Below, piece by piece: positions 45,578 through 55,335 of a stretch of DNA of 64,000 bases. The notes under the pieces are model-generated. The model saw nothing but the letters and a program-made list of their open reading frames with translations. It did not search any database and had not been told where the DNA came from. Each line of letters opens with the position of its first letter. Position 1 is the first letter of the stretch. The position numbers were made by a program, and so were the translations under genes. Source of the stretch: Steroidobacteraceae bacterium (GTDB lineage: Bacteria > Pseudomonadota > Gammaproteobacteria > Steroidobacterales > Steroidobacteraceae); NCBI GenBank assembly GCA_017853555.1, contig JAFMJH010000001.1, forward strand, positions 157,249 through 221,248, in the 5' to 3' direction.

Positions 45578-46834
45578 TCAGGGGCTGTGCATGGCCGGTG
45601 ACGCAGCCTGTCCAGGGCCCAGAAACTCGAGCAACAAATCGTTCAGGAACGCGTAGCCCCGCTCGCTCGGGCGCACGGCGCGCTTCAGATCTCCGATCAG
45701 CAATCCGGCCGCGCCGGCGCGTTCGAGCGCGGGCGCGAGCACCGTCCAGGCGACCCCGGTGGCGCGCTCGAACTCGAGGCGGGTCGTACCCTCTGGCAAC
45801 CGCAACGCGTTCAACATGAATTCGAAGGGACGCTCGGCTGGCGTGACCTCGATGACCGACAAGGCCGCACGCGGATCACGCAAAAACTTGCGCGGGTCAC
45901 GCGCCTGCACGCTGCGACGCACGCGCAAGGCCGGCACGTCGGCGGACCGCGTCGTCGCGTCTCGCTCGTCATCCGCGCTCGGCCACGAGCACTTGCCGTG
46001 CGCGCCGGCACCGAGTCCGAGGTAATCGCCGTACCGCCAGTAACCGAGATTGTGGCGGCACTCGCGTCCGGCGCGCGCATACGCCGACACCTCGTAACGC
46101 GCGTATCCCGCCGCTTCGAGTCGTGCACGGGCCGCTTCGAGCATCGCCGCGACGGTGTCGTCGTCGGGCAAATGTTCGGGCGGTCGCGCGGCGAACGCCG
46201 TGTTCGGTTCGAGCGTCAGTTGATAATGGGAAATCTGCGCCGGCGCGAGCGCAAGCGCCCGCTCGACATCGGCGATGGCGCCCGCGACATCCTGCTGCGG
46301 CAACGCATACATCAAATCGAGATTGAAGTTCGACAATCCCGCGGCGTGCAATTCTTCGGCGGCACGCTGCGTATCCTCCGCGGCGTGAATGCGACCGAGC
46401 GCGAGCAGTGCCTGGGCGGAGAACGTCTGCGCGCCGAGCGAGACGCGATTCACGCCCGCCGCCGCGTACTCGGCGAAACGTCCGCGCTCGATGGTGCCGG
46501 GATTCGCCTCCAGAGTGACTTCGACATCGGCCTCGAACGACAGGCGCTCACGCAAGCCTTCGAGCACGCGCGCGATCGCGGCCGGTGAAAACAGGCTCGG
46601 CGTGCCGCCACCCAAAAATACGCTGGCGATGCGACGTGACGCGAACGCGTGCGCCCCGCCACTTTGCAACAATGCGCCTTGCGGATCGAGTTGCGATTCG
46701 AGATCGGCGAGCAACGCATCGACATACGCGGTTTCGGGAATGCCTTCATCGCGTACCGCGTGCGAATTGAAATCGCAGTACGGGCATTTGCGCACGCACC
46801 ACGGAAAGTGCACGTATACGCCGCAAGAGGTCAT
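45578..46834 (-). CDS. hemW: Radical SAM haem chaperone HemW
   Basis: A 418-residue radical SAM protein. The cluster motif CxxxCxxC is in WCVRKCPYCDF and is followed by GGGTPSLF and TLEANPGTIE. The C-terminal HemN-like winged-helix region is present. HemW binds haem and inserts it into respiratory enzymes; it is often misnamed coproporphyrinogen oxidase, but the shorter length and missing N-terminal HemN segment fit HemW. ATG at 46834 overlaps the rdgB stop (ATGA); a GTG five codons earlier is possible. Confidence 0.93.
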   Translation of the reverse strand: MTSCGVYVHFPWCVRKCPYCDFNSHAVRDEGIPETAYVDALLADLESQLDPQGALLQSGGAHAFASRRIASVFLGGGTPSLFSPAAIARVLEGLRERLSFEADVEVTLEANPGTIERGRFAEYAAAGVNRVSLGAQTFSAQALLALGRIHAAEDTQRAAEELHAAGLSNFNLDLMYALPQQDVAGAIADVERALALAPAQISHYQLTLEPNTAFAARPPEHLPDDDTVAAMLEAARARLEAAGYARYEVSAYARAGRECRHNLGYWRYGDYLGLGAGAHGKCSWPSADDERDATTRSADVPALRVRRSVQARDPRKFLRDPRAALSVIEVTPAERPFEFMLNALRLPEGTTRLEFERATGVAWTVLAPALERAGAAGLLIGDLKRAVRPSERGYAFLNDLLLEFLGPGQAASPAMHSP

Positions 46835-47424
46835 CGTCGACGCTGCCACTCGGCAAGCAGGGCGGCGAGCGCCATGCCGCGATGGCTGCGCGCATGTTTC
46901 TCCGCGGCGCCGAGTTCGGCGGCACTGCGCGCGCTGCCCGGATCTTCGAACACCGGGTCGTAACCGAAGCCGCCGGTGCCGCGCGGAGCCGACAGGATGC
47001 GCCCTTCCCAGACACCCGTGCCGATGTACGGCGCCGGATCGTCGGCGCGCATCACGAGCGCGATCACGCAGCGAAAGCGCGCGCTGCGCGCACGTTGCGG
47101 CACGTCGGCGAGCGCCTTCAAAAGTTTGTCGACGTTGTCCGCGTCACTCGCCTGCGGACCCGCATAACGCGCCGAGTACACGCCGGGCGCGCCCTGCAAC
47201 GCATCGACTTCGAGACCGGAATCGTCGGCCATCGCCGGCAGACCGCTGCGCGATGCGGCATAGCGCGCTTTCAGCAAGGCGTTGTCGAGAAACGTGTGGC
47301 CGGTTTCTTCGGGCGGCTCGATGCCGAACGTCGCTTGCGTGACGAACTCGAATCCCGCGGGCGCGAGCAAGTCCGCAAACTCGCGCACCTTGCCGGCGTT
47401 GCCCGTTGCAAGTACGACGCGCAT
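46831..47424 (-). CDS. rdgB: XTP/dITP diphosphatase
   Basis: A 197-residue Ham1/RdgB house-cleaning pyrophosphatase that hydrolyses dITP and XTP. The N-terminal VLATGNAGKVREF is the nucleotide-binding signature, with ADDSGLEVDALQGAPGVYSA and GGFGYDPVFED. Length and motifs are standard. It follows rph by 5 bp and overlaps hemW, so rph-rdgB-hemW are one operon. Confidence 0.95.
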   Translation of the reverse strand: MRVVLATGNAGKVREFADLLAPAGFEFVTQATFGIEPPEETGHTFLDNALLKARYAASRSGLPAMADDSGLEVDALQGAPGVYSARYAGPQASDADNVDKLLKALADVPQRARSARFRCVIALVMRADDPAPYIGTGVWEGRILSAPRGTGGFGYDPVFEDPGSARSAAELGAAEKHARSHRGMALAALLAEWQRRR

Positions 47425-47429
47425 GCGAA

Positions 47430-48155
47430 TCAGCTGCCGCGCAGCGCCTGCTCCTGCAGCGCGTGCAACTGCGCGATGCCCGTGCCGGCGAGCGCCAGCA
47501 ACGCATCGAGTTCGTCGCGACGGAACGCATGTCCTTCGGCGGTCCCTTGAATTTCGACGAACGCGGCGCCGTCCTTCATCACGACGTTCATGTCCGTCTC
47601 GGCTTGCGAGTCCTCCGCATAATCGAGATCGAGCAGCGGCGTGCCGCCGCAGATGCCGACCGACACCGCCGCGATCTGGCCGTGTACCGGCACGCTCGCG
47701 AGCGCACCGCGCGACACCAGCGCATTGCAGGCATCGACCAAGGCGACGTAACTGCCGGTGATCGCCGCCGTGCGCGTGCCCCCGTCCGCTTGCAACACGT
47801 CGCAATCGAGCGTCACCGTGCGCTCGCCGAGCGCCGCAAGATCGATCACGGCGCGCAAACTGCGACCGATCAGGCGCTGGATTTCCTGCGTCCGGCCGCT
47901 CTGCTTGCCTTTGGCCGCTTCGCGCGGCGAGCGCGTATGCGTCGCGCGCGGCAGCATCCCGTATTCCGCCGTCACCCAGCCTTGGCCGCGACCGCGCAAA
48001 AATCCCGGCACGCCGTCCTCGATGCTGGCGGTGCACAGCACCCGCGTACCGCCGAACTCCACCAGCACCGACCCTTCGGCGTGGCGCGTGTAGCCGCGCT
48101 GGAAAGACACGGGGCGCAATTGGTCGGGCGTGCGGCCACTCGGGCGTCGAAACAT
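47430..48155 (-). CDS. rph: Ribonuclease PH
   Basis: A 241-residue phosphorolytic 3'-5' exoribonuclease that trims tRNA 3' ends. Seen are [16 protein letters not shown] at the start, the phosphate-binding stretch [38 protein letters not shown] and [21 protein letters not shown] at 48155; further upstream sequence in the open frame is non-conserved. First gene of rph-rdgB-hemW and divergent from yicC, with a candidate promoter at 48199-48226. Confidence 0.96.
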   Translation of the reverse strand: MFRRPSGRTPDQLRPVSFQRGYTRHAEGSVLVEFGGTRVLCTASIEDGVPGFLRGRGQGWVTAEYGMLPRATHTRSPREAAKGKQSGRTQEIQRLIGRSLRAVIDLAALGERTVTLDCDVLQADGGTRTAAITGSYVALVDACNALVSRGALASVPVHGQIAAVSVGICGGTPLLDLDYAEDSQAETDMNVVMKDGAAFVEIQGTAEGHAFRRDELDALLALAGTGIAQLHALQEQALRGS

Positions 48156-48198
48156 GGGATGAGTCCTCGCGGTCGGCCGTTGGGATAAACTGCGCCGC

Positions 48199-48226
48199 TT
48201 TATACACTGCGGCCACGCCGGCGCAA
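48199..48226 (-). promoter_or_regulatory. Candidate rph promoter
   Basis: On the minus strand -35 TTGCGC (48221-48226), 16-bp spacer and -10 TATAAA (48199-48204). The overlapping plus-strand TATACA (48201-48206) with TTGGGA 15 bp earlier could serve yicC, so the two promoters probably overlap face to face. Confidence 0.5.
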
Positions 48227-48246
48227 ACCAAGATGGTAAGCACGCC

Positions 48247-49113
48247 ATGATTCACAGCATGACCGGCTTCGCACGCCGCGAAGCGCACGGCCCGTTCGGC
48301 GAAATCGCCTGCGAGATGCGCAGCGTCAACCACCGCTATCTCGAAGCCGGCTTCCGTCTGCCCGAAGAATTGCGCGCACTCGAGAGCGAGCTGCGTCGCT
48401 CGGCGGCTGCGGCGCTGCGTCGCGGCAAAATCGACTGCACCATCCACCTGCGCAACGCGCAGCGTGCCGAACGCGAACTTTTGATCGACGAAGCGGCCTT
48501 GCAACGCGTGTTGTCGCGCGCCGAAGATATCGCCGCACGCGCACCAGGCACGGCTTCGATCGATCCGCTCGAGGTGCTGCGCTGGCCGGGCGTGCTGCGC
48601 GAAGAAGACACGGACACCGAAGGGCTCGCGGCCGCCTGCCGCACGCTGTTCGAGGCGACGCTCGCCGATCTCGTCGCCATGCGTGCGCGCGAAGGCGAGC
48701 GCTTGCGCGAACTGCTCGAACAACGCGCCGAGGCGCTCGCCAAGCTCGTCGCGACCATGCGCGCACGCCTGCCCGAACTGCGCACGCACCTGCAGCAGCG
48801 GCTGCGCGACCGCGTCGCCGAATACGGCGCCAGCGTCGATCCCGAACGCCTCGCGCAGGAGCTCGCCCTGTTGCTGCAGCGCGCCGACGTCGACGAAGAA
48901 ATCGATCGGCTCGAAGGCCACATCGCCGAAATCCGGCGCGTGATCGCGGGCGACGAAGCGGCCGGACGACGGCTCGATTTTTTGATGCAGGAACTCAATC
49001 GCGAAGCCAACACGCTGTCTTCGAAATCACAGGAACTGGACACCACGCGCCTTGCGGTCGACATGAAGGTGTTGATCGAACAGATGCGCGAACAGGTGCA
49101 GAACGTGGAGTGA
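48247..49113 (+). CDS. yicC: YicC family endoribonuclease
   Basis: A 288-residue protein with the YicC N-terminal ([27 protein letters not shown]) and DUF1732 C-terminal domains ([34 protein letters not shown]). The family is an RNA endonuclease linked to sRNA turnover. ATG at 48247. It stands first in the yicC-gmk-rpoZ-spoT group and is divergent from rph. Confidence 0.94.
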   Translation: MIHSMTGFARREAHGPFGEIACEMRSVNHRYLEAGFRLPEELRALESELRRSAAAALRRGKIDCTIHLRNAQRAERELLIDEAALQRVLSRAEDIAARAPGTASIDPLEVLRWPGVLREEDTDTEGLAAACRTLFEATLADLVAMRAREGERLRELLEQRAEALAKLVATMRARLPELRTHLQQRLRDRVAEYGASVDPERLAQELALLLQRADVDEEIDRLEGHIAEIRRVIAGDEAAGRRLDFLMQELNREANTLSSKSQELDTTRLAVDMKVLIEQMREQVQNVE

Positions 49114-49120
49114 CGGGGCG

Positions 49121-49738
49121 TTGAGCACGGCCGGCAAATTGTTCGTCATCGCGGCGCCTTCCGGCGCAGGCAAGACGAGTCTGGTCCACGAATTGCGTCG
49201 GCGCGATCCGAACCTGCGCATGTGCGTCTCGCACACCACGCGACCGCGACGCCCCAACGAAGTCGACGGCCGCGACTATCATTTCGTCGACGTGCCGCAG
49301 TTCGAAACGATGATCGCGGCGGACGGTTTTCTCGAGCACGCCCGGGTGTTCGACCATTACTACGGCACGAGTCGTGCCGCGCTCGCCGACGCGTACGCAC
49401 GCGGTCACGACGTGATCCTCGAAATCGATTGGCAAGGCGCGCGCCAGGTGCGCGACCGCGAACCCTCCTGCACGAGCTTGTTCGTGCTGCCGCCGTCACG
49501 CGCCGAACTCGAGCGCCGTCTGCGATCGCGGCGCACCGACAGCGATGCGGTCATCGAACGCCGTTTGCGCGATGCGGTGGCCGACATGTCGCACTACCGG
49601 GAATTCGATCACGTGATCGTGAACGACGACTTCGAGCGTGCGGTGCACGACGCACGCGAGGTCCTGGCGGGACGGGGCGCGCATCTCGGCCCGGATCGGC
49701 CGGAACTCCGCGGCCTGATCGCCGAATTGCTCGCATAA
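49121..49738 (+). CDS. gmk: Guanylate kinase
   Basis: A 205-residue P-loop kinase turning GMP to GDP. Walker A is [14 protein letters not shown] contacts are [20 protein letters not shown], and [11 protein letters not shown] follows. TTG at 49121 is the only plausible start because it directly precedes the conserved N-terminus and no ATG or GTG fits; GGAG lies 10 bases upstream. Seven bp after yicC, 70 bp before rpoZ. Confidence 0.95.
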   Translation: MSTAGKLFVIAAPSGAGKTSLVHELRRRDPNLRMCVSHTTRPRRPNEVDGRDYHFVDVPQFETMIAADGFLEHARVFDHYYGTSRAALADAYARGHDVILEIDWQGARQVRDREPSCTSLFVLPPSRAELERRLRSRRTDSDAVIERRLRDAVADMSHYREFDHVIVNDDFERAVHDAREVLAGRGAHLGPDRPELRGLIAELLA

Positions 49739-49808
49739 ATTCAAGTCCTCGCGTATAGTTACCGACCCTTCACAAGGTCATTTCCGGGTTTTCCCGAAGG
49801 CAAGCGCC

Positions 49809-50099
49809 ATGGCACGCATCACCGTCGAAGATTGTCTCCAGAACGTCGACAACATCTTCCAGCTCGTACTGCTCGCTTCGCAGCGCGCACGTCGTCTGGC
49901 CAACGGCGCCGAATCGACCGTCCCCTGGGAAAACGACAAGCCGACCGTGGTCGCCCTGCGCGAAATCGCCGCCGGCAACGTCACCGCCGAAATGCTGCTC
50001 GAGCCCGAGCCCGAGCCGGAACCCGAGCCGAGCCTGCTGCCGGACATCACCGAGCCCGATCCGGGCTTCCGTGCGCCGCAGTTCGGCCTCGGAGACTGA
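49809..50099 (+). CDS. rpoZ: RNA polymerase omega subunit
   Basis: A 96-residue omega subunit with the conserved [20 protein letters not shown] and ASQRARRL. The usual C-terminal tail is replaced by an acidic [10 protein letters not shown] run near residue 65-75, which is unusual but lies outside the core. Omega assists core assembly and ppGpp response. A TATAGT at 49754-49759 could be a -10 of its own promoter. Next gene is spoT, the ppGpp enzyme. Confidence 0.95.
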   Translation: MARITVEDCLQNVDNIFQLVLLASQRARRLANGAESTVPWENDKPTVVALREIAAGNVTAEMLLEPEPEPEPEPSLLPDITEPDPGFRAPQFGLGD

Positions 50100-50127
50100 C
50101 CCCTAGCCTCGTCTCTGGAGGCTGAAG

Positions 50128-52299
50128 GTGGATTACGCGCAAACCCTGCTCGGCCTGCTGCCCGGCACGCGCGGTACACCCGGTCTCAAAGATTTGCTCG
50201 GCGTCGTCGGCGGCTACCTGCCGCCCGATCAGGTCGAACGCGTACGTGACGCGGCCGAGTTCGGCGCACAGGCGCACGAAGGCCAGAAGCGCAAAACCGG
50301 CGAACCCTACATCGCCCATCCCGTCGCCGCCGCCGAAATTCTCGCCGGCTTGCGACTCGACGCCGACACTTTGGTCGCGGCGATCCTGCACGACGTGATC
50401 GAAGACACGCCGGTCGCCAAAGAAGAACTCGCGGCGCGGTTCGGCGATTCCGTCGCCGAGATCGTCGACGGCGTCACGAAGCTCGATCAGATCCAGTTCA
50501 AGAACCGCGAAGAAGCGCAAGCCGAATCGTTCCGCAAAATGCTCCTCGCGATGGTGCGCGATCTGCGCGTCATCCTCGTCAAGCTCGCCGATCGACTGCA
50601 CAACATGCGCACCATCGAAGGCATGTCGACGGAACGTCGGCGCGCCATCGCGCGCGAGACGCTGGACATCTACGCGCCGCTGGCCGAACGCCTCGGGCTG
50701 TATTCTTTGAAGCTCGAACTCGAAGATCTCGGGTTTCGTGCGCTCTATCCGCAACGCTATCGCGTGCTCGATCGCGCACTGCGCCGCGCGCGCGGCAACC
50801 AGAAGGAGTTTCTCGGCAAGATCGCCGACCAGATGCGCGCCGCGCTCGCCAAAACGGGCATCGACGCCGAAGTCGGCACGCGCGAAAAACATCTCTACAG
50901 CATCTATCGAAAGATGTCGCGCAAGCGCGTGCCGTTGGCCGACATCGTCGACGTCTACGGGCTGCGCATCGTGGTCAAAGACGCCGACACCTGCTATCGC
51001 GCGCTAGGCGTGGTGCACGGCGTATACAAACCGATGCCGGGACGATTCAAAGATTACATCGCGATCCCGCGCGTCAACGGCTACCAGTCGCTGCACACCA
51101 CGCTGTTCGGCCCGAACAGCTTGCCGATCGAAGCGCAGATCCGCACCGCCGACATGCACCGCGTGGCCGAGTCGGGCGTCGCTGCCCACTGGAAGTACAA
51201 ATCAGGCGACGGGTCACCCGCCTGGGAACAGGCGCAGGCGCGCGAATGGTTGTCGGGTCTCGTGGCCATGCAGGAATCGGGCAGCTCCGAAGAATTCCTC
51301 GAGAGCGTGCGTCTCGACCTGTTCCCCGACAAGGTTTACGTATTCACGCCGCAGGGCAAAATTCTGCGATTGCCGAGCGGGGCGACGATGGTCGATTTCG
51401 CCTATGCGGTGCATACCAAAGTGGGCAACCACTGCGTCGCGGCAAAAGTCGATCGCCGGCTGACGCCGCTGCGTTCGCAGTTGCGCAACGGACAAACCGT
51501 CGAGATCGTCACCTCGCCCGGCGCAACGCCCAACCCGTCGTGGATGAACTTCGTCGTGACGGCCAAGGCGCGTGCGGCGATTCGTCAATATTTGAAGGGT
51601 CTGCGACGCTCGGATGCCATCGAGCTCGGACAACGTCTGCTCAATCAGGCGCTGGCCGAGTTCCAGTTGTCGCTCGCGGATGTCGACGAAACGCGACTCG
51701 CGGTGACGGTCAGCGAGCTCGGCATGAGCGACCCGGACGAATTGTTCGAGCGGGTCGGCCTCGGCGAACGCCAAGCGCCGCTGCTCGCGCGCCGTCTCGC
51801 GCCGCCGGCGAGCGAGGAGCGCGACGCAGCGACCGCGCCGGCGCCGCTCGCCATCGCCGGCACCGAAGGCTTGCTGGTGAATTACGCGCGCTGCTGCTTC
51901 CCCGTGCCGGGCGATCAGATCCTCGCGCACTTGTCAGCCGGTCGCGGCATCACCGTGCATCGCGAGGAATGCACGAACGTCGAGGACTACCGCAAGCATC
52001 CCGAGAAATGGATCTCGGTGGCCTGGTCGGACCAACCGGAGCGGCTGTTCGGTTCGGAGTTGCGCGTCGAAGTCGCCAATCGCATGGGCGTGCTCGCCGC
52101 AGTCGCCGCCGCGATCGCCGGCACCGAAACCAATATCGATCACGTCGAATTGCAGGAACGCGACACCGAAACGTCGGTGCTGGTGTTCGAAGTCAAAGTG
52201 CGCGATCGTCGGCACCTGGCGCGCATCATCCGCGTCATCCGGCGCATGCCGGACGTTTTGAAACTCTCGCGTACGCTCGCGCAGCGCACGCGGGACTGA
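50128..52299 (+). CDS. spoT: Bifunctional (p)ppGpp synthetase/hydrolase SpoT
   Basis: A 723-residue RSH protein: HD hydrolase domain (PYIAHPVAAAEIL, LHDVIEDTPV, RLHNMRT), synthetase domain (YGLRIVVKDADTCYRALG, RFKDYIAIPRVNGYQSLHTT), TGS domain (VYVFTPQGKILRLPSGATMV), helical/zinc-finger region and ACT at the end. Both catalytic domains look intact. GTG start at 50128 has GGAGG 6 bases upstream. It sits after rpoZ, as in other gammaproteobacteria, and before ridA and recG; trmH is missing from this group. Confidence 0.96.
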   Translation: MDYAQTLLGLLPGTRGTPGLKDLLGVVGGYLPPDQVERVRDAAEFGAQAHEGQKRKTGEPYIAHPVAAAEILAGLRLDADTLVAAILHDVIEDTPVAKEELAARFGDSVAEIVDGVTKLDQIQFKNREEAQAESFRKMLLAMVRDLRVILVKLADRLHNMRTIEGMSTERRRAIARETLDIYAPLAERLGLYSLKLELEDLGFRALYPQRYRVLDRALRRARGNQKEFLGKIADQMRAALAKTGIDAEVGTREKHLYSIYRKMSRKRVPLADIVDVYGLRIVVKDADTCYRALGVVHGVYKPMPGRFKDYIAIPRVNGYQSLHTTLFGPNSLPIEAQIRTADMHRVAESGVAAHWKYKSGDGSPAWEQAQAREWLSGLVAMQESGSSEEFLESVRLDLFPDKVYVFTPQGKILRLPSGATMVDFAYAVHTKVGNHCVAAKVDRRLTPLRSQLRNGQTVEIVTSPGATPNPSWMNFVVTAKARAAIRQYLKGLRRSDAIELGQRLLNQALAEFQLSLADVDETRLAVTVSELGMSDPDELFERVGLGERQAPLLARRLAPPASEERDAATAPAPLAIAGTEGLLVNYARCCFPVPGDQILAHLSAGRGITVHREECTNVEDYRKHPEKWISVAWSDQPERLFGSELRVEVANRMGVLAAVAAAIAGTETNIDHVELQERDTETSVLVFEVKVRDRRHLARIIRVIRRMPDVLKLSRTLAQRTRD

Positions 52300-52313
52300 C
52301 ACGGAGTTGAGCA

Positions 52314-52697
52314 GTGACTCGTGAAATCATCACCACCGATCGCGCGCCTGCGGCGATCGGCACCTATTCGCAAGCGGTGCGCATCGAGCGTACCGTCTAC
52401 GTCTCCGGACAAATTCCTCTTGATCCTGCCAGCGGCACGTTGATCACGGGCGACATCGAACTCGAGATCCGGCGCGTGTTCGACAATCTCGCGGCGATCG
52501 CCGCGGCCGCAGGCGGCACGCTCGCGAACGCCGTCAAGGTGAACGTATATCTCACCGACCTCGCGCATTTCGCCAAAGTGAACGAAATCATGGCGCAGTA
52601 CATCCCGCAACCCTGGCCCGCACGCGCCGCCGTCGGCGTCGCGCAATTGCCGCGGGGTGCACGCGTCGAAGTCGACTGCGTCCTGCACCTCGACTGA
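52314..52697 (+). CDS. ridA: 2-iminobutanoate/2-iminopropanoate deaminase RidA
   Basis: A 127-residue YjgF/RidA trimeric protein that hydrolyses reactive enamines and imines. Hallmarks are APAAIGTYSQAVRIER, VYVSGQIPLDP, NAVKVNVYLTDLAHFAKVN and the catalytic Arg in ARAAVGVAQLPRGARVEVD. GTG start at 52314 has GGAG 7 bases upstream. It sits 14 bp after spoT and 3 bp before recG. Confidence 0.95.
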   Translation: MTREIITTDRAPAAIGTYSQAVRIERTVYVSGQIPLDPASGTLITGDIELEIRRVFDNLAAIAAAAGGTLANAVKVNVYLTDLAHFAKVNEIMAQYIPQPWPARAAVGVAQLPRGARVEVDCVLHLD

Positions 52698-52700
52698 CCC

Positions 52701-54785
52701 ATGGAGCCTGCGGCGCGCGAACGGCGGCCGATCACCGCGCTGCGCGGCGTCGGCGAAGCACTCGCCGCACGTCTCGGCGTGCTCGGCGTCGAGCAGGTGC
52801 AAGATCTGCTGTTCGTGCTGCCTACGCGCTACGAAGATCGCACCCGCGTGCAACCGATCGGTTCGCTGCTCGCCGGCGTGCGTGCCGTGGTCGAAGGCGA
52901 GGTGCAACTGACCGAAGTGACCTTCCGGCGTCGACGTCAATTGTTGTGCAAGATCGCCGACGGTTCGGGCTTTCTCACGCTGCGGTTCTTCTATTTTTCG
53001 GCGCAGCAACAAGCCGGGCTCGCGCGCGGCACGCGCATCCGCTGCTTCGGTGAAGTGCGTCGCGGTCCGATGGGACTCGAGATCGTGCATCCGGAATACC
53101 GACGCGTGTTCGACCACGACAACGCGCTCGAAGCGACGCTCACGCCCGTGTATCCGACCACCGAAGGCGTGAGCCAAGGACGCTTGCGCGCACTGGTGCG
53201 GCAGGCACTCACCGAACTCGATACCGCCGGCGTGCGCGACTGGTTGCCCGCCGACGTGCTCGCACCGCTCGGCCTGCCGGCGCTGCGCGAAGCCTTGCGA
53301 TACGTGCACAACCCGCCGCTCGATGCCGAACTCGAAGAACTCGATGCCGGGCGTCACCCGACGCAGCGACGCCTCGCTTTCGAAGAACTTTTGACCCACC
53401 AGATCGTCATGCGCCGCTTGCGTCAAACGGCGCGCGTCGACGCCGCCACGGCTCTGCTCGATCCGCAGGGATTGGCGCGGCGTTTCATCGCGGGCTTGCC
53501 GTATGCGCTCACCGCGGCGCAGCAACGGGCGCTCGATGAAGTCCGCGAGGATCTGCGGCGCGCAACGCCGATGATGCGACTGGTGCAAGGCGACGTCGGC
53601 TGCGGCAAGACCGTGGTCGCCGCCGCCGCCGCCGCGATCGCCGTGGGCAGCGGACGACAAGCGGCGCTGATGGCACCCACCGAATTGCTGGCCGAACAGC
53701 ATCAAAGAAATCTGCAGGCGTGGTTCGCACCGCTCGGCATCGACGTCGTGCTGGTCAGCGGTTCGCAGCCGGCGCGCACGCGGCGCAGTGCGCTCGAAGT
53801 GGTGGCGAACGGTACCGCACGCATCGTCGTCGGCACGCACGCGCTCTTCCAGGAAGGTCTGCAATTCCACGATCTGTCGCTGGTGATCGTCGACGAGCAG
53901 CATCGCTTCGGCGTGCAGCAGCGGCTGCGCCTCGCCGAAAAAGGCGTCACCGCCGCGGGCCATCCGCACCAACTGATCATGACCGCAACGCCGATCCCCC
54001 GCACGCTCGCGATGACCGCGTATGCGGATCTCGACGTCTCGGTGATCGACGAACTGCCACCCGGGCGCACGCCGGTCAAAACCGTCGTGCTCGCCGAGGC
54101 CAAACGCGACGAAGTGGTCGCGCGCATCGCAGCAGCGTGCCGCGAGGGCCGACAAGCCTATTGGGTCTGTCCGCTGATCGAAGAGTCCGAAGAGCTGCGC
54201 TATCAGGCCGCCGAAGAAACGGCCGCCGTACTCGCCGAAGCCTTGCCGCAGCTGACCGTGGGGCTGGTGCACGGGCGCATGCCGTCCAAACAGAAGGACG
54301 CGGCGATGCTCGCGTTCAAAGCCGGCAAAATCCAGTTGCTGGTCGCGACCACCGTCATCGAGGTCGGCGTCGACGTGCCGAATGCGACGCTGATGGTGAT
54401 CGAAAACGCCGAGCGCATGGGCCTTGCGCAACTGCACCAATTGCGCGGTCGGGTCGGTCGCGGCGCACACGACAGCAGTTGCGTATTGTTGTATCGCGCG
54501 CCGCTCGGCGCCTTGTCGCGCGCACGTCTGAACGCGATCCGCGAAACCAACGACGGCTTCGTCATCGCGCAACGCGATCTCGAATTGCGCGGCCCCGGCG
54601 AATTGCTCGGCACGCGGCAGACGGGTCTCGCGCGGATGCGCGTGGCCGATCTCGTGCGCGATCACGATTTGTTGCCGCGCGTGCAGCAAGCGGCGGAACT
54701 GATCCTCGCGCAGCATCCGGATAGAATCGAGCCCCTCACCACCCGCTGGATCGGTAGCGACGACAAATATGGCCGGATCGGCTGA
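52701..54785 (+). CDS. recG: ATP-dependent DNA helicase RecG
   Basis: A 694-residue helicase that reverses stalled forks and Holliday junctions. It has an N-terminal wedge domain (LREALRYVHNPPLDAELEEL nearby), Walker A in GDVGCGKTVV, DEQH box, TATPIPRTLAM (motif III) and LRGRVGRG (motif VI). ATG at 52701, 3 bp after ridA; no Shine-Dalgarno is visible, so it is likely coupled. The last 17 bp overlap ubiC. Confidence 0.96.
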   Translation: MEPAARERRPITALRGVGEALAARLGVLGVEQVQDLLFVLPTRYEDRTRVQPIGSLLAGVRAVVEGEVQLTEVTFRRRRQLLCKIADGSGFLTLRFFYFSAQQQAGLARGTRIRCFGEVRRGPMGLEIVHPEYRRVFDHDNALEATLTPVYPTTEGVSQGRLRALVRQALTELDTAGVRDWLPADVLAPLGLPALREALRYVHNPPLDAELEELDAGRHPTQRRLAFEELLTHQIVMRRLRQTARVDAATALLDPQGLARRFIAGLPYALTAAQQRALDEVREDLRRATPMMRLVQGDVGCGKTVVAAAAAAIAVGSGRQAALMAPTELLAEQHQRNLQAWFAPLGIDVVLVSGSQPARTRRSALEVVANGTARIVVGTHALFQEGLQFHDLSLVIVDEQHRFGVQQRLRLAEKGVTAAGHPHQLIMTATPIPRTLAMTAYADLDVSVIDELPPGRTPVKTVVLAEAKRDEVVARIAAACREGRQAYWVCPLIEESEELRYQAAEETAAVLAEALPQLTVGLVHGRMPSKQKDAAMLAFKAGKIQLLVATTVIEVGVDVPNATLMVIENAERMGLAQLHQLRGRVGRGAHDSSCVLLYRAPLGALSRARLNAIRETNDGFVIAQRDLELRGPGELLGTRQTGLARMRVADLVRDHDLLPRVQQAAELILAQHPDRIEPLTTRWIGSDDKYGRIG

Positions 54786-55335
54786 CATCACGCTGCAGCA
54801 CGACACGCTGGCGCCACCGACCCCGGCGGCAGCGATGTGGTTGCCGGGTACGGCGCTCAATTGTTACGAAAGCGATGCGACGCGCCGCTCCTGGCTGCTC
54901 ACCCCGGGCTTGCTGACGCAGCGCATACGCGAGGCGGCGGGCACGGAATTTCACATGCGCGTGCTGCGTGAAGGTCGCGCGGGTGACGCACACGTGCGCG
55001 AGATCGAGATGCGTTGCGGCTCGACGCCGTGGTTGTTCGCGCATACCCGCATTCCCGCCGACACCGTCGCCTCGCAACCCTGGCTCGCGGCGATCGGCGG
55101 CATCACCTTGGGCGAAGCACTCGCCACGCGAGGCGACCTCACGCGCTCGCCGTTTCACTACGCGCTGCTCACGACCGAAGCCTGGGTCGTTGCACGCGCG
55201 ACGGATCACGCCGGCCTCGCGCCGCGCGCGCTATGGGTGCGACGCAGCGACTTTGCGGTCGCGGGGGCGCCGTTTGCGCTCTATGAAGTATTTCTGCCCG
55301 CGATGGGCGTATGCACGCCACCGACGCCGGCATGA
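54769..55335 (+). CDS. ubiC: Chorismate-pyruvate lyase UbiC
   Basis: A 188-residue enzyme that releases pyruvate from chorismate to make 4-hydroxybenzoate, the first ubiquinone step. Matching features are LTPGLLTQRIREAAG, a central MRCGSTPWLFAHTRIP and the C-terminal FALYEVFLP with the catalytic Glu. ATG at 54769 overlaps recG by 17 bp, and its stop overlaps the ubiA start. Confidence 0.91.
   Translation: MAGSADITLQHDTLAPPTPAAAMWLPGTALNCYESDATRRSWLLTPGLLTQRIREAAGTEFHMRVLREGRAGDAHVREIEMRCGSTPWLFAHTRIPADTVASQPWLAAIGGITLGEALATRGDLTRSPFHYALLTTEAWVVARATDHAGLAPRALWVRRSDFAVAGAPFALYEVFLPAMGVCTPPTPA

Noticed and set aside
52140..54860. Minus-strand ORF of 906 codons
   Set aside because: It is antisense to recG and spoT, which carry full helicase and RSH motifs.
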